Below are positions 10,231 to 22,000 of a stretch of 64,000 nt of DNA, in pieces. The stretch is from Crambe crambe (Eukaryota > Porifera > Demospongiae > Poecilosclerida > Crambeidae). Below the pieces are notes generated by a model, which was not told the DNA's origin, searched no databases, and saw nothing but the letters and a program-made list of their open reading frames with translations. The translations under genes and the position numbers were made by a program. Position 1 is the stretch's first letter. Each line of letters starts with the position of its first letter. The DNA is taken from positions 682,001-746,000 of the forward strand of contig OZ004587.1 in NCBI GenBank assembly GCA_963924555.1, given 5' to 3'.

Positions 10231-11820
10231 TCACTTGGTGGCATGAGTGTTATCTGCCTTGCTCTGGAGGTTGGGGGTGGGGTCACTCTCATCATCATAA
10301 AGTCGTAACTTCCAGCTGCATTCTAAAAGGAACATGTACACACTAGAGTGAGGCAAGCACACACATACAATGAATTCTAATAAGTTCAATGAATTTACCA
10401 TGCACAATGAATTCTAAGTAGAGCCTCAAACTGGTTCTGCATTTATATTTTATTGGATTGAATGAGACATGCCCTACATACATACATACATATGCAAAGT
10501 ACTAGGGCAATGTACAACAATTGAGTAGCAGCGAGCTAGCGAGCAAGTATTCCTATAGGCTTTTGTGCTGATAGCTATTCATTTGTCCTTAGAAGATTTT
10601 GATGTGAGTTTTATATGTAAGTGGCAAGCAGCTGCATATAATTATAGAAAACTGTAATGCTTACCTCAAAACACCTAGTGCTTACGATAAGCCTCGAGCC
10701 TGCTGCTCAAAAGGCTGTAGAAATAGTTCATTTGTGCTTTGCTGTTGAGTTATGTAAGTGGCAGGCAGCTGCATGCATAGAAAGCTAAGTACTTACCACA
10801 AAGCACTTAGATATGTCTAGTGCCTACAATCCACTTAGATAAGCCTAGCCCTACTATCCAGCATGCTATAAACAAAGGACACTTCAAAAGAGGACAAGTC
10901 TCTCTCAAAAAAAGAATACCTTTGTATATACACTCTATACAAAATAACCTCCAAAAGAGGATAACCTCTCTACAAAGAAGTGTTAGCTTACCAGTGATAT
11001 ATTCCTGTATCTGTTGCTCGGTAGGAAGGTCATGAAGAACATTGTCCAGGTATTGCAGTCGATGTAGAGTCATTTCTATCCAACATGGTGTTCCTTTGAT
11101 GCTCTGCCTGTGATAATCAAGACCCCAGCCCTTGACGAAACTCAGACAAAGGATGCACAGACACCCCAGGTCATCCACTCTGATCCCCTTGACCATAGCA
11201 TTCAAATTACCTAAACAGAAAGAAGTTTGATTCTCTCTCTTGATAATATCTTACCACATACGTACATACTGTAACAGGTAAATCTGTAATGCAGTGCATA
11301 ATGAAATGGTAAGTGATGAGAGATTACATATTTGTGTGCAGTGGAACCTCCAATTAATGGACATACTTGGGACCATCCTTTGGTCTATTTGTAGAGGTGG
11401 TCCACATTTGGAGGGTATAGTACATACAAAGGTACTTTTAGATTGAGAGGTTTGACACCTTTCAGAGTGTCCTTTATCAGAAGTTCCAATGTACTAACAA
11501 CACTTATTTCTCTTGTTCTTTTTCTGGTGTTACTATGAGAAGTTCATCTGAAGTCTCATCAAATTCACATCATGTAAATGTGCAAAATTATTCCACTGAA
11601 TCTACTCACACATATACATACATACCTCTAACAGCAGCTGTATGGATATCCATGGCAGCACAAGCTTCGGCAGCCTGTTTCTGCATCTTGCCATAGCATT
11701 GGTGGAGATCAAAGACTGCTTTGGGGTGAACAGCATCTCCTGGGACTTGCACAAACACACTATGTTCACTCATGCAATGAATCCACACATCTCCATTATC
11801 CTTCTCTTCAAGAATCGCTC
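10231..11820 (-). CDS. Smad4-like MH2 domain, 3' exons, unit 1
   Basis: Three phased exons: 11820-11626, 11210-10992 and 10322-10231. The joined product reads [89 protein letters not shown], then an unusual tail ([20 protein letters not shown]). Co-Smads (Smad4) use this MH2 surface to join receptor Smads in TGF-beta/BMP signalling in the nucleus. The order and motifs match the C-terminal half of the Smad4 MH2, including the Ala-rich insert before the conserved VDDLRRLCIL segment. The MH1 DNA-binding domain and first half of MH2 were not found in the 3.5 kb upstream, so this is a fragment or has distant 5' exons. The tail exon is longer than in known Smad4. Confidence 0.8.
10866..10980. repeat. 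GGACA fold-back repeat beside Smad exon, unit 1
   Basis: In the intron just after the second MH2 exon: phrases AAAGGACACTTCAAAAGAGG, ACAAGTCTCTCTC and CCTCCAAAAGAGGATAACC. Same family as 6,944-7,083; the match is 28,644-28,760. Confidence 0.45.
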
Positions 11821-12219
11821 CTAGAAAACAAAGCACAAACAGTTTTAATTTGGGGGAGAAAAAGAATGATGTGGACGCCATAAAAACCCATTACAATCAG
11901 GGGATTCCCCTCACCAAGCTGCAAGAGGAAATTTGAATGCAAAGGCCGAAAAAAAAAGAAAAAAAAAGACTTTTCCATTACAGAATGAATTACAGTGAAA
12001 GCAGGAAAGTAGGCAGGGGGAAAATCAATTCACAGTAATTGTTCTTGTTGTTTTTGTTTTGGGGGGACATGGCAGGAGATCCTCCCACTTCCTCTCCCCA
12101 ACCCTTCATTATTTGAATGGATATGTAAATGAAGTGAGATGAAGTTAGCCTTTCAGTGGCTGATGGAAAAGGATAGAACATTGTCTTTGACTAAGGTAGT
12201 CAGGAAAATATGACTAATG

Positions 12220-12250
12220 TCACATGACAAGTACCAGTCTAGTCATGTGA
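12220..12250. repeat. 31-bp M-box-like palindrome, copy 2
   Basis: Same arms and spacer as at 10,114. It lies in the region upstream of the unit 1 MH2 exons. Confidence 0.6.
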
Positions 12251-13380
12251 TCTGATGTTTAATTACCATGTGTATCACATGATGACATTAATATAAATTA
12301 CTCTGATAATCATATCAACTTTAAAGGTACTAATTGATATGAGAAAGACAGAGGTCAACTATTATGACTCCCTTCTTCATGACAATTCCATCAACATTTA
12401 AAAAGTCACGTAAGAGGATTAAAGTGAAAATACCTGACATGCAAATGCCATTGCATCTTCATCAGATTATTGGCTACGTCTTCATTTAATTGGAAGGAAT
12501 GGACTTAGTTATGTGAACAATAAAGTAAGTCCATTTCATTAAACAAATGGTACGTGTTTAGCCAACATTCTTCATTAAAAATGCCTGTCCAGAAAAATGG
12601 ATCAGATTATGGAGTATGTCAGGTACATACTGTCGCTGCACTATTGGTGGGCTTAATATTATAGAATATGATAGTGATGTTATTGATACAGTATGCTTTG
12701 TACATCATAAGAGAAGATCCTATGGATTTCAGTAGGTGAATACTAATCATGACCTCATATATACATACTATGAGGTCTAAGTGTACATTTCAACAAGTGG
12801 GTTCAGTCATACGACATCTTTCCATTAGGATGATATGGGATTAGTGAGGAAGATGAAGTGCTCTACATGATTATGTGGAAGCTTATTGTAAGTTCACCAG
12901 ACACTGCATGTATCTGTAAGCTTTCCACTCCATTACTACTAATCAGAACTGGAAGGGAAAGGGAAGAGATTTTAAGTCAGAGAGTGGACCAGCACTAAAC
13001 TTATTACAACCCAAAAATATGTATTCCTGGAGCCATTACAAGCACACTAAAACACTCTTGATATCCACCCAGAAAAAAAGCATCAAATTCTGCACTTGAA
13101 ATTATTAGCACTTCATGCCACTCCAGCATAAAAATCAACAATCAATCTCTGCCCCCAAGCAATGATATACAACATTAATTAGTAATACCTTTATTGCTAT
13201 ATCATCTTGGCCTGTCATGGGAGTTACCATACTCACTGCATGAAGAGTGAACCATTGGGAAAGTTAGTGGACAGTGTGGCACTCCATTGGTCATAGTGTG
13301 ACTACATCAAAGCAATATGCTGCCACCGGGCACATCACTAATTACAAGATTCTCATCAACCCTTGCTCACATGCCATATG

Positions 13381-13411
13381 TCACATGACAAGTACCAGTC
13401 TAGTCATGTGA
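13381..13411. repeat. 31-bp M-box-like palindrome, copy 3
   Basis: Same arms and spacer as at 10,114, about 50 bp from the duplicated tail exon at 13,462-13,555. Confidence 0.6.
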
Positions 13412-13461
13412 TATTTGTAGACCCAGCCATATAATGCCTAATGGTGAGGTGTCATGTGATA

Positions 13462-13555
13462 CTCACTTGGTGCCATGAGTGTTATCTCCCTTGCTCTGGA
13501 GGTTGGGGGTGGGGTTACTATCATCGTCAATCATTAAAGTCGTAACTTCCAGCTG
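13462..13555 (-). pseudogene. Duplicated Smad tail exon, unit 1
   Basis: Paralogue of the Smad tail exon at 10,231-10,322: a frame reading [20 protein letters not shown], an acceptor-like CCTGCAG and a TGA/GTGAGT at the other end. It lies 2 kb upstream of the MH2 exons, so it is not in a natural position for the Smad transcript. Copies also at about 33,000-33,095 and 62,485-62,575. It may be an orphaned exon or part of the candidate exon pair with 14,371-14,480. Confidence 0.4.
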
Positions 13556-14370
13556 CAGGAACTAGAGTGAGGCAAGAGTAAGTAGAGCCTTAAACTGGTT
13601 CTGTAAACATGGTCATTTATTTTATTGGATTGAATGAGACATGCCCTACATACATACATACATATGCAAAGTATTAGTTGATCCAAAAGTTAACACATGC
13701 TCATTTAGCATATACGTAGGTTGAGTGAGAGGCCAACTCTTCAACACTCCACCTTTCCTCTTAACCAGTGGAAACTCTATATGAAGGAATAAGGTGAAGA
13801 GTTATTCATTACTGAGGCGGTCTATGTCAGCATTGGGTAAGGGGTCTTCACAGTAAAATATCCACAACTTGTAACAGGTCTGGACTGCTCCACATACCAG
13901 GGTCTGTTCATTTAGCAGGGTCTGTTCATTGTTCATTTAGCAAAAAATCTGCTAAATGAATGAATATCATTATGTGACGTATTCTGACGTTTAGTGACGC
14001 GAAATGACGTCACGCGCCACTGGATGATATGACCTCATTTAAAATAGCCACATGCTCGGCAACAACTCTGAAAGATGCTGCCGACAGAACTGCTGTTAGA
14101 TTCGGGTACCAATCCATAGGATAGCGGTTGAAGTTTGAGCAGTTGGATGCTTTTCTATCTAGGAGAGATGTTCCTGCGGTTCTGCCCACTGCGCGCGTAA
14201 TGCGTCATCGTGACACATGAATAATTGGAAGCATCATCCGGCACTTCCTGCCCCGGAACAAGTCCAAGTATTATGTGTCACCAGACCCTCGCGCCTTTGG
14301 CGCTCGGGGCTGGCTACGCCAGATTAGTACCATAGCTAGTCAGGTACATTTGACTATCAGAAATACTTAC

Positions 14371-14480
14371 TGTTCTTGTTCGTGGGTCTTCCTTGGATCG
14401 TGATAGATCCCCCACAATGAGCTCCTCCGTACATCCTCCAGCTACGTAGCTCAGCTGTTTCAGATCTCTCAGATTCGTTC
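14371..14480 (-). other. Candidate 5' exon, unit 1
   Basis: Minus-strand segment with a good donor (ACAGTAAGT) and two open frames. One starts at an ATG (MYGGAHCGGS) and the differences in the copies at 33,6xx and 63,1xx are silent in it (GGA/GGT, ACG/ACC). The other (DLKQLSYVAGGC) joins in phase to the exon at 13,555. The protein is not recognised. It could be the first exon of the gene upstream of the Smad fragment. Confidence 0.3.
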
Positions 14481-14481
14481 T

Positions 14482-15568
14482 AGTCCTCAGCTCAAAATAG
14501 AAAAGGCGGAGCTAGTGGGTGTGGCTGTACGATATGAATAGGTGCATGCGCCAGTTCTCTATCACTGGACTACTACCAATATACTAATAGCGGGTGCAAG
14601 ATGTAGTGCAGAGGATATTTGGATGGTGTGCTGGATTCTGGTGGCTGCAGCAGAGCTTGCTGATATGAGAGCTCAGTATATTCCTCCCCAAATAGATTGA
14701 AGTTACATAGCCCACTTTCCACAACCACCTCTCTTTAACTCAAATCATTTATTCTTTTTTAACTGCATGGACGGCTGTCACACACCCTGACAGACCGACA
14801 ATACAACTCAATATTTTCATTCCTTTTCATTGTGCAAGTCATGATGTAAGAAAGTATTGTGAAGCATTAAAAAAAAAAAAAAGCTAGCATGGCAGTCCTT
14901 GAGATGAGAGGAAGCAGTGGACCTCAGTCTGGCTTGTGCATCATGTGACCATCAATAGCATATGTCATCCATGCAACATCATCTTGAGAAGACTGACAGT
15001 GAACCAAACAGGAAGGGTACTTTGTGCCAACTAAGCAGCCAATCTTGATCATACATAGCTACTTTAGAGAGACATGATATCAAGCTGACACGACCACTTG
15101 ATTTGGACTGGCTTGGAGAGCAAGTTAGCAAGGATCGCATTTATTAATTGACATGCAAGGTCTTCCAGAAATCTGCACACAACTACTTTCTCTGCTGAAG
15201 GATCTCATTTCACATGGCCTTAGGCAATCAGTCTAAAACTTAGTGAGAGATAAGGAAAATATATCATCTTCTTATCCTAAAACCCAATAGAGTACAATTT
15301 ATCATTAAGTCAATATGGAGATATCATAATAATCACATGGTAGCCAGTACCATTCATTTTGCTCTTCCCAATAATCATTTTTAGTCCAAAAAAAGGTCTT
15401 ATCACAAAAAGTACATAATGAATTGTTATGAACAATACAGCATGAAGTGTACAAAAAGCTACAGCATAATTTCAAGATAATTATAGTGACAGAATGAAAG
15501 TGTTGAGTGAGGGAAAGCACAAATGAGCATAACACAATAGTGGTGGATGAGGAGGGGAGTGTCATTGT
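14482..15568. other. Spacer to the next ankyrin exon
   Basis: No gene recognised. It aligns with about 33,800-34,600 and 36,880-37,233, which are separated in unit 2 by about 2.3 kb of other sequence. The last 260 bp are 3' flank of the ankyrin exon and conserved between units 2 and 3. Confidence 0.45.
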
Positions 15569-16849
15569 TTAGTGAGTAAGTAAGTATTTCACCACCTCAC
15601 TGTGACCCTTCTCTAGGGCCAACTGGAGTGGTGTCTCGTCAAACTTGTTCATGATGGTTGGGGGGCAATGGATGTGTTCAATGAAATGCTTGACAATGGC
15701 AAGTTGACCATATTTGGCTGCATAATGGAGCGGAGTCTCTCCACCGACATCTTGACACATCGAGTTGCATCCCTTGTTTTGGGTTAAGTAGTTTACGATG
15801 GAGAGGTGTCCTTTCTTAGCTGCCATGTGAAGAGGTGTGACATTATCTTCATCCAGACTGTTGGGGTCACAGCCATGCCTCTGAACCAAGTTGATGACGA
15901 GGTGGAGGTGACCCTCTTGAGAAGCATGATGGAGTGGTCGTCTTCCTAATTGACCGGGAAGATTAGGACTGCAATGCATGATATTTATTAAATAGTCTAC
16001 TACATCACTATGTCCACAAAGAGCTGCCTCGTGAAGTGGTGTGCTGTTATGATTGTCTGTACTGAGTGGATGACACTTTCTCTCTTCACATAAATACTTG
16101 ACAGTAGATAAGTGTCCGTTCTTTGCAGCGAGATGTAGGGGGGTGGCTTGATCGTTGTCTCTACTGGCAGGGTGACAGCCACACTCGATTATGAAGAACT
16201 TGACAATGGACAAGTGACCCTTCTGGGCAGCCATAAAGAGAGGTCCTCTACCAGCCACACCACATGGGAGGTTGGGATCGCATCGACAGTCTTTGATCAG
16301 ATACATTACGATATCGATGTGCCCCTCCAGAGCTGCCACGTGGATGGGAGTGGTCTTGTGTGAGGTGGAGTCTGAAAATATGTCCTGAATGGACATGTAC
16401 TGAAGCATCTTCTCCATCAAATACTTTACAGTTTTCAAATTTCCACCATGACAGGCATTATGTAGAGATGAGTAGCCATCTTCATCCTGGTGGAGTGGAT
16501 CCATTTGATGATTTTCTACTAAATACTCGACTGTCGAGAGATGCCCTGCTTGAGCTGCTCTGTGGAGAGGTGTAGTTCCAAGCTGACCTGAAGGTGCAGG
16601 GTTGCATTGAACTTGGTCGATTAGGTACTTGAGCACGTCCAGTCTTCCACTGTATGCTGCAACATGTAATACGGTATCACCCTCCCTGTCCTTGGTCAAG
16701 GGATTGAGCCCCTCTGTGACGAGATGCTTGACTTGTTGTAGGTTTCCTTGTTTGGCTGCACGGTGTAGTTGTTGATTGTGCTCTGTTGTGGTGTGTGCTT
16801 GGTCTAACATGTCGAGACGTGGGTCGTCCAAGTCTCTCCCTCTGTTGTC
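15569..16849 (-). CDS. Ankyrin-repeat exon, unit 2 (complete 3' end)
   Basis: One exon of 427 codons (426 aa plus stop at 15,569) with 12 ankyrin repeats after a short N-terminal linker (DLDDPRLDMLDQAHTTTEHN). The exon begins after an acceptor (CACGTTACAG) with GAC AAC AGA GGG, phase 0. The apparent start of the longest frame at 16,831 is a TTG, an ordinary Leu codon. Translation therefore comes from an upstream exon or the internal Met (MLDQAH). The fourth repeat is long and irregular (MLQYMSIQDIFSDSTS), as in all three units. No signal peptide or membrane helix. Its likely role is a protein-binding module, possibly the C-terminal part of the death-domain gene at 19,083-22,575, whose exon 4 leaves the same phase. 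Confidence 0.85.
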   Translation of the reverse strand, partial: DNRGRDLDDPRLDMLDQAHTTTEHNQQLHRAAKQGNLQQVKHLVTEGLNPLTKDREGDTVLHVAAYSGRLDVLKYLIDQVQCNPAPSGQLGTTPLHRAAQAGHLSTVEYLVENHQMDPLHQDEDGYSSLHNACHGGNLKTVKYLMEKMLQYMSIQDIFSDSTSHKTTPIHVAALEGHIDIVMYLIKDCRCDPNLPCGVAGRGPLFMAAQKGHLSIVKFFIIECGCHPASRDNDQATPLHLAAKNGHLSTVKYLCEERKCHPLSTDNHNSTPLHEAALCGHSDVVDYLINIMHCSPNLPGQLGRRPLHHASQEGHLHLVINLVQRHGCDPNSLDEDNVTPLHMAAKKGHLSIVNYLTQNKGCNSMCQDVGGETPLHYAAKYGQLAIVKHFIEHIHCPPTIMNKFDETPLQLALEKGHSEVVKYLLTH

Positions 16850-17224
16850 CTGTAACGTGAGGGAAGGAAAATGTAACTGTAGCAGTAATAATTGTGGTTT
16901 TGTGTTTAGTTATAATGAGTAAGTGGATTGACTGTCTGTCTGATCTATCTATGATGGATTATAGTGGGGTTATAGGAATGCTCACTGCGCGCGTAAGCGC
17001 GCGAAAAAATTTTGGTGAAGACCACGCCCACTTCCGGTTGACAACACGTCCACTTCCGGTTGACCTGGGCAAACCAAGCGCGCTTTTGAAGACCACGCCC
17101 ACTTTCGATTAATCTAGGGCAAACCAAGCCCACTTTTGAAGACCACGCCCACTTTCGATTCAAATCACCCACGCTCGTTAATGAAAGGTAAAAAAAATTA
17201 TGCTAAATAAAAAAACCATGTAGG

Positions 17225-18660
17225 GTTAGTCTGTACTTTAACAGTTTCTGTCAACAAAAATCAAAATAATGCTGCCTTCAATAATCCCTACATCACTGCC
17301 TCCCACCAAGCTGCTTTGAACGAACATTTTCTATTCCAACCAACAAATCTGAGTTTTAAAGTGTGGATGTTATACCAAGGATAAAATGACTCCATCAACC
17401 TTGCAAGACCTTTCATCTGCAAGTGAATCGTCTTCTGGAAATTCTACAGTCTGTTTTCATTTGACATTCCCCTCTACCCTTCAATCAAACAGATGCTCAG
17501 GTAAGAAAATCGTACAGTGATCTCTTTTCCCTTTCAGTATAGAGAAACATTTTTTTTATAGTATAATACCACTCTCACTATACTGACGTATTCCAATTAC
17601 TGCCAGATACATTATTAACCATATAATTATACCCTTCAAATATTATGTAGGACCTACTAGCAACCCACAAAATTATTCTCTACGAGATCCTCCTCTGGTT
17701 TCTAACTCTTTAGCTGCAATGTATGGCAGCTTAACACAAGATCCTCCTCAACTTCTAGTTCCTTACATCAACGTTTATTGGCTTCTCCTTCGCCTTCCAA
17801 TCATAGCACCCCACTATTACAAGAACATCCGGTGAGCTCTTCACATCCATCAATATCTCCCACACTGGCTTCTTCGGTGAGTCCTTCAGGTCCAACCCAT
17901 CCTCAGATATCTCCCACACTGGTGAGCTCTCCACCCACGCTTGCTTCTTCTTCAGGTCCAACCCTTTCTCAGATATCTCTCACACTAGCTTCTTCAGTGA
18001 GCTCTTTACATCCAACCCTTCCTCAGATATCTCCCACTGGCTTCTCCTATAGTAAACCCGTTAGTGCCCGCTGGGTTAATCCCAGAGGACCTCTCTGATA
18101 TTCTTGCTGCCCCACTAGAAGATGCAGCTATTTTAAAGAAATTTACTAAAAGAATTACAGGAGTTAGAGCTCTAACTGCAGATGACTTTTCTGAAATGCT
18201 GTTAGAAGAGAGAAAGAAAAAAAAAGAAGAGGCTGAAAAATTGAAGTAAAATAAGAAAGAAGAAAGGGAAGAAAGGAGGCAAAGAAGAAAGAAATGGAAG
18301 AAAAGAAGAAAGAAAGGAAGCAGAGAGAGAAAAGAACGCAAAACGCAAACGGAGCACTCTGTGACAAGGCTGTTGGGTAGTGATGATGAAGACCCTCCAC
18401 CTATACAAAGTCCTTCTACATCTCACATGACATCTGCAAAAGATACCAGTGAGTCTGACCCGGGAGCAAACATCCGACCTAGTTGAAGTACACATCTTCC
18501 TACATGTTTTAAGGATGAAAGTGATGTGCATTGTGTCATCGTAATGAGCCTGAAGGTCTGGCAGCAAGTATCATCTTTTGAGTCGATCGTGACGAGTGTG
18601 GCTGCTGGGTACATAATTCTGCTCAAGCTCCATATAGCTTAACAGCCAGTGTAGTTATTA
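17225..18660 (+). mobile_element. Remnant resembling pogo/Tigger-like DNA transposon 3' end, unit 2
   Basis: Same structure as 1,365-2,880: MTPSTLQDLSSAS frame, intron-like gap, Pro/Ser repeats, then RALTADDFSEMLLEE and a charged tail. A small deletion near 18,035 (TCTCCCACTGG against TCTCCCACACTGG) breaks the frame in this copy, and a TAA ends the charged tail early. No catalytic core and no terminal repeats. Orientation is opposite to the surrounding host genes. Confidence 0.4.
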
Positions 18661-19082
18661 CTTGTTTAATTGTTTGATCACCCTGATGAAGGCTAGAGTA
18701 TTCTGGTCGAAACGTTGGTGGTTTGTTTCATAAGCTAATTTTATGAGAACTAATTCTATTGAATATGTTTATTGTTTATTAGTTAAAAATAATAAATTGG
18801 CGATAATAAGATTATCGCCAAGGGCTGGGCGATAATTGGACAATATCGCCAGTCCTGGTGTCACTAGTGCACTTATAATTCAAACAAACAAGGATAGAAA
18901 ATTGTAAAGGTATAGCTAGTTTAATTTCATTTATCATTTGAATAATTATTATTTCTATTAAAAAAGAAAAATGTTCTTGGTCTCGATCTTCATCCTTCAG
19001 TGTAGATGGAGGAATCCTAATGGTACTAGCAACCTTACCTGTGCTCATAGTTTCATCCCTAACTACCATGCGACTCATCAGA

Positions 19083-22000
19083 TTATGCCTTCGACATCTT
19101 GGGCCTGTTGGACTGTAAAAGTTTTGTTTTTCTCCTTTCCCACACTTTGACTGCTGCCTCAACCTTTCTATTCCTCATGCTGACATCACTTCTGAGCTAG
19201 AAACTACAAACCACGAAACTAAACATTCAAAACTGAATAGGAACAGAACAGAACAGCTGCACTTCCTAGCAAGCACACGACACTTAATAATAAAATTAAT
19301 GATACACTTGCATTTGTGACAGACAATAGATAGCTGACAATATAGTAGGTAGTGGGTGATGAAAATGAATGATGAATGATGCTAGGCAGAAAGAAACTGA
19401 CTCATGATTTTTTCTATAATTATAATAATTATTTGCTTTCATGGAGTGATACCCCCCATGAAAGCTATACGTATGTCCCCTTGCCACTCTGTTTTTTGAA
19501 TTCAATACTGGACTAAATACTAACATTATTCAAAGCTATTTCAAACAAATCTACGAGGAATAATTCCAATGGGAACTTGTCTGCACTAGCTATGACTGAT
19601 GATCCACGAAATCTTTCCAACGGCAGATTAATTTATCATGACAGTAGCAAGAATTCAACATAAAAAAGAAAAGCTGCCGAGTTTGATGACAGTGAAACTA
19701 GGCAGCTATTTTAAGTGAAACATCTTGAAGAGTCCAACTATGATTATACCAGTCAAATAAAAGAACCCACTAAATTTAGTTCCCACTCTGTCATTTGCTC
19801 CTTACCTTGGACTCATTGGAGATGTCAGTCCCCAGTCCTGAAGTTACTATGCTTTCACCGTATGTTGAACGAGTGGTCACACTTGTTCCAGTCACGTCAC
19901 TGATCGTACCAAATGCTGAGTCAGCATCATCATCACCACCCTTGACTTGAAGGGCAGCCATTGGTTCCTCCAGAGAGAGGGTAGGGGAGGGAGGACCTGG
20001 ACAGAGAGAGAGAAAATATTTAAATTTTATTTTCCTGGATTATCACTGTTCATACTTGTGTCTGAACTGTCACTGTTTTCACCTTCACTTTCAGTAACTT
20101 CAATAGTGAGATCTGCAACATTAAAATATTTTTTAAAATACTTCATGCATCTACTTTGTCTACAAATAGAGTTGCTATAGTAAAAGGCACATACAAGAAC
20201 TGATTTCCCATTCTCTAGCAATTAGTATACCTGATGTGGTCTTCTTTGTTGCCTCTTCATGTTCGGACATTTCTTCTGATGGAGATGCAAGGTTCAATAT
20301 TTGTTCTCCATAGGTGATGCTGAGGACTCCCATGTTCCTCAGAGCCTGCTGCTCTTCTCTGGTTAGCTTCTGGATCATCTCATCTGCATTGGGCAAGGCT
20401 CTAAAGGTCAGTTGGACACAGCCGGGATCTGTTTTCAGCAATCTCAAGTTGTAAGAGCCTATTGCTGAGTTGAGATGAAAGCAAAGCTTCTTTAATTCGT
20501 CCAAAGTCATTTTTTCAAAGTTGCAATCTTCTATTTTAAACACAACAATTTTTCCATTCTTCTTCTCATCCTCAAAGACGTTACTTGGACACTCGCATAT
20601 TCTGCGTCTTGCATATTCTTTGAAATATGATATATAAGCTTTTAGCCGAACCATGAGGGGATGCTCATCTTCAAAGATGCAACCGATGAGCAACTGAATC
20701 AGATCGTAGTCAAAGAATGACCAGTGTTGCTCTGCTTCATCAAGCAGTTCATCAATCGTGTCACAGTCTTTAAATGCTTCACGATATTTGTCATCTTTTC
20801 TGGAAATAATTCGAATGATTTCTTTGGCTGTTGTTCCCAATCTCAATGCTCTGCGTAATCGAGTCTCAAGAGCTATGAATTTGTTTTTGATATCGTCAGT
20901 ATCTTTAGATAAACGAAAGATGAAGTTGGTTCGGACGTGTTCAGGCATGTCTTTGGATAAGTAGGGGAAGAGAGCCTCAATATCTGCATAGTTACAAATC
21001 ATCAAGAAGGGGAATAGATCATGTTTAAATACAGTGTAACATTCTGGTGTTTTACAGTGTCAGCTATGTGGCTATACCTGGTGGATGAGAAGTCTTGAGG
21101 TATTTCTCGTCAATGACCTTAGCTATTGCAGGATGGTTTACTGGTAGTGCTTTCAGTGCTGAGCATAGATTCTTCCACGTTGCCTCCAAGCCCTGACCTG
21201 CCAGCCAGTCCATTATCATCTGACTGAAACACTCTGTTGGATCGTCTCTGAACTTTGTTCTTATTGCTTCAAGAGAGGAAGGACGCAGTCCCAACTCCAC
21301 CCCCAAATGGAACCATTTCACTTGGACATCCCAAATACAACTCCTCACTTCTTTCAGGTCATCCATCACCAACACAGCTGAAGAAATTAATGGCAGTGAT
21401 TATTGATTTATTGTCTATTGGCTAACTAAGTTCATGAGGGTAATCAAGTGTAGCATACTGCTGTTAACTGACTATAATAGTAGCTATGTATTTTGATAGC
21501 TGGACAAAACCATCTTCCAGTAACTATAATTTATAGCTTCTGAGATTAAAAAAACAAAAAACAAAAACAGATTCCAAATGAATGTTATTATTATTATTAT
21601 TATTATTATTACAATAACTAATCAACTATTTGTGTGATCTAATAGTGAATTATTATTCTTCATCCATATAGCTAAAAATAACAAAAAAAGTTACAGTAGC
21701 CAGTTAGCTTAATGATAAACTTATTAATATTCATCAGCTGGTAGTAGCATGCAATAAATTAGCCTCGTTCCCAGGCTCTCAGTGAAACGGGAAATGTGGG
21801 GGCGGAAAGGAGAGCACGCACGGGCGTGTAAATTTTGACCACATAATTATATTCATAACACGATTGATGATGTAATTATTAAGTAAACGTCACAATTAGT
21901 ACAAACGTGCGTATTGCATGTCGCTTGTGTGAGCAGAGTGCAGCCATTGCCTTGTTCAGCAGTTCTGGATTATCATAGAAGTGGGCTTTTAGGATCAACA

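Larger units (their letters stand above)
11821..14360. other. Upstream of Smad MH2 exons, unit 1
   Basis: No MH1 or first-half MH2 exon was recognised. It holds M-box palindromes (12,220-12,250 and 13,381-13,411) and a second copy of the Smad tail exon (13,462-13,555). Units 2 and 3 have about 1.1 kb more here (31,680-32,760 and 61,160-62,240) than unit 1, which jumps at about 13,220. Confidence 0.45.
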
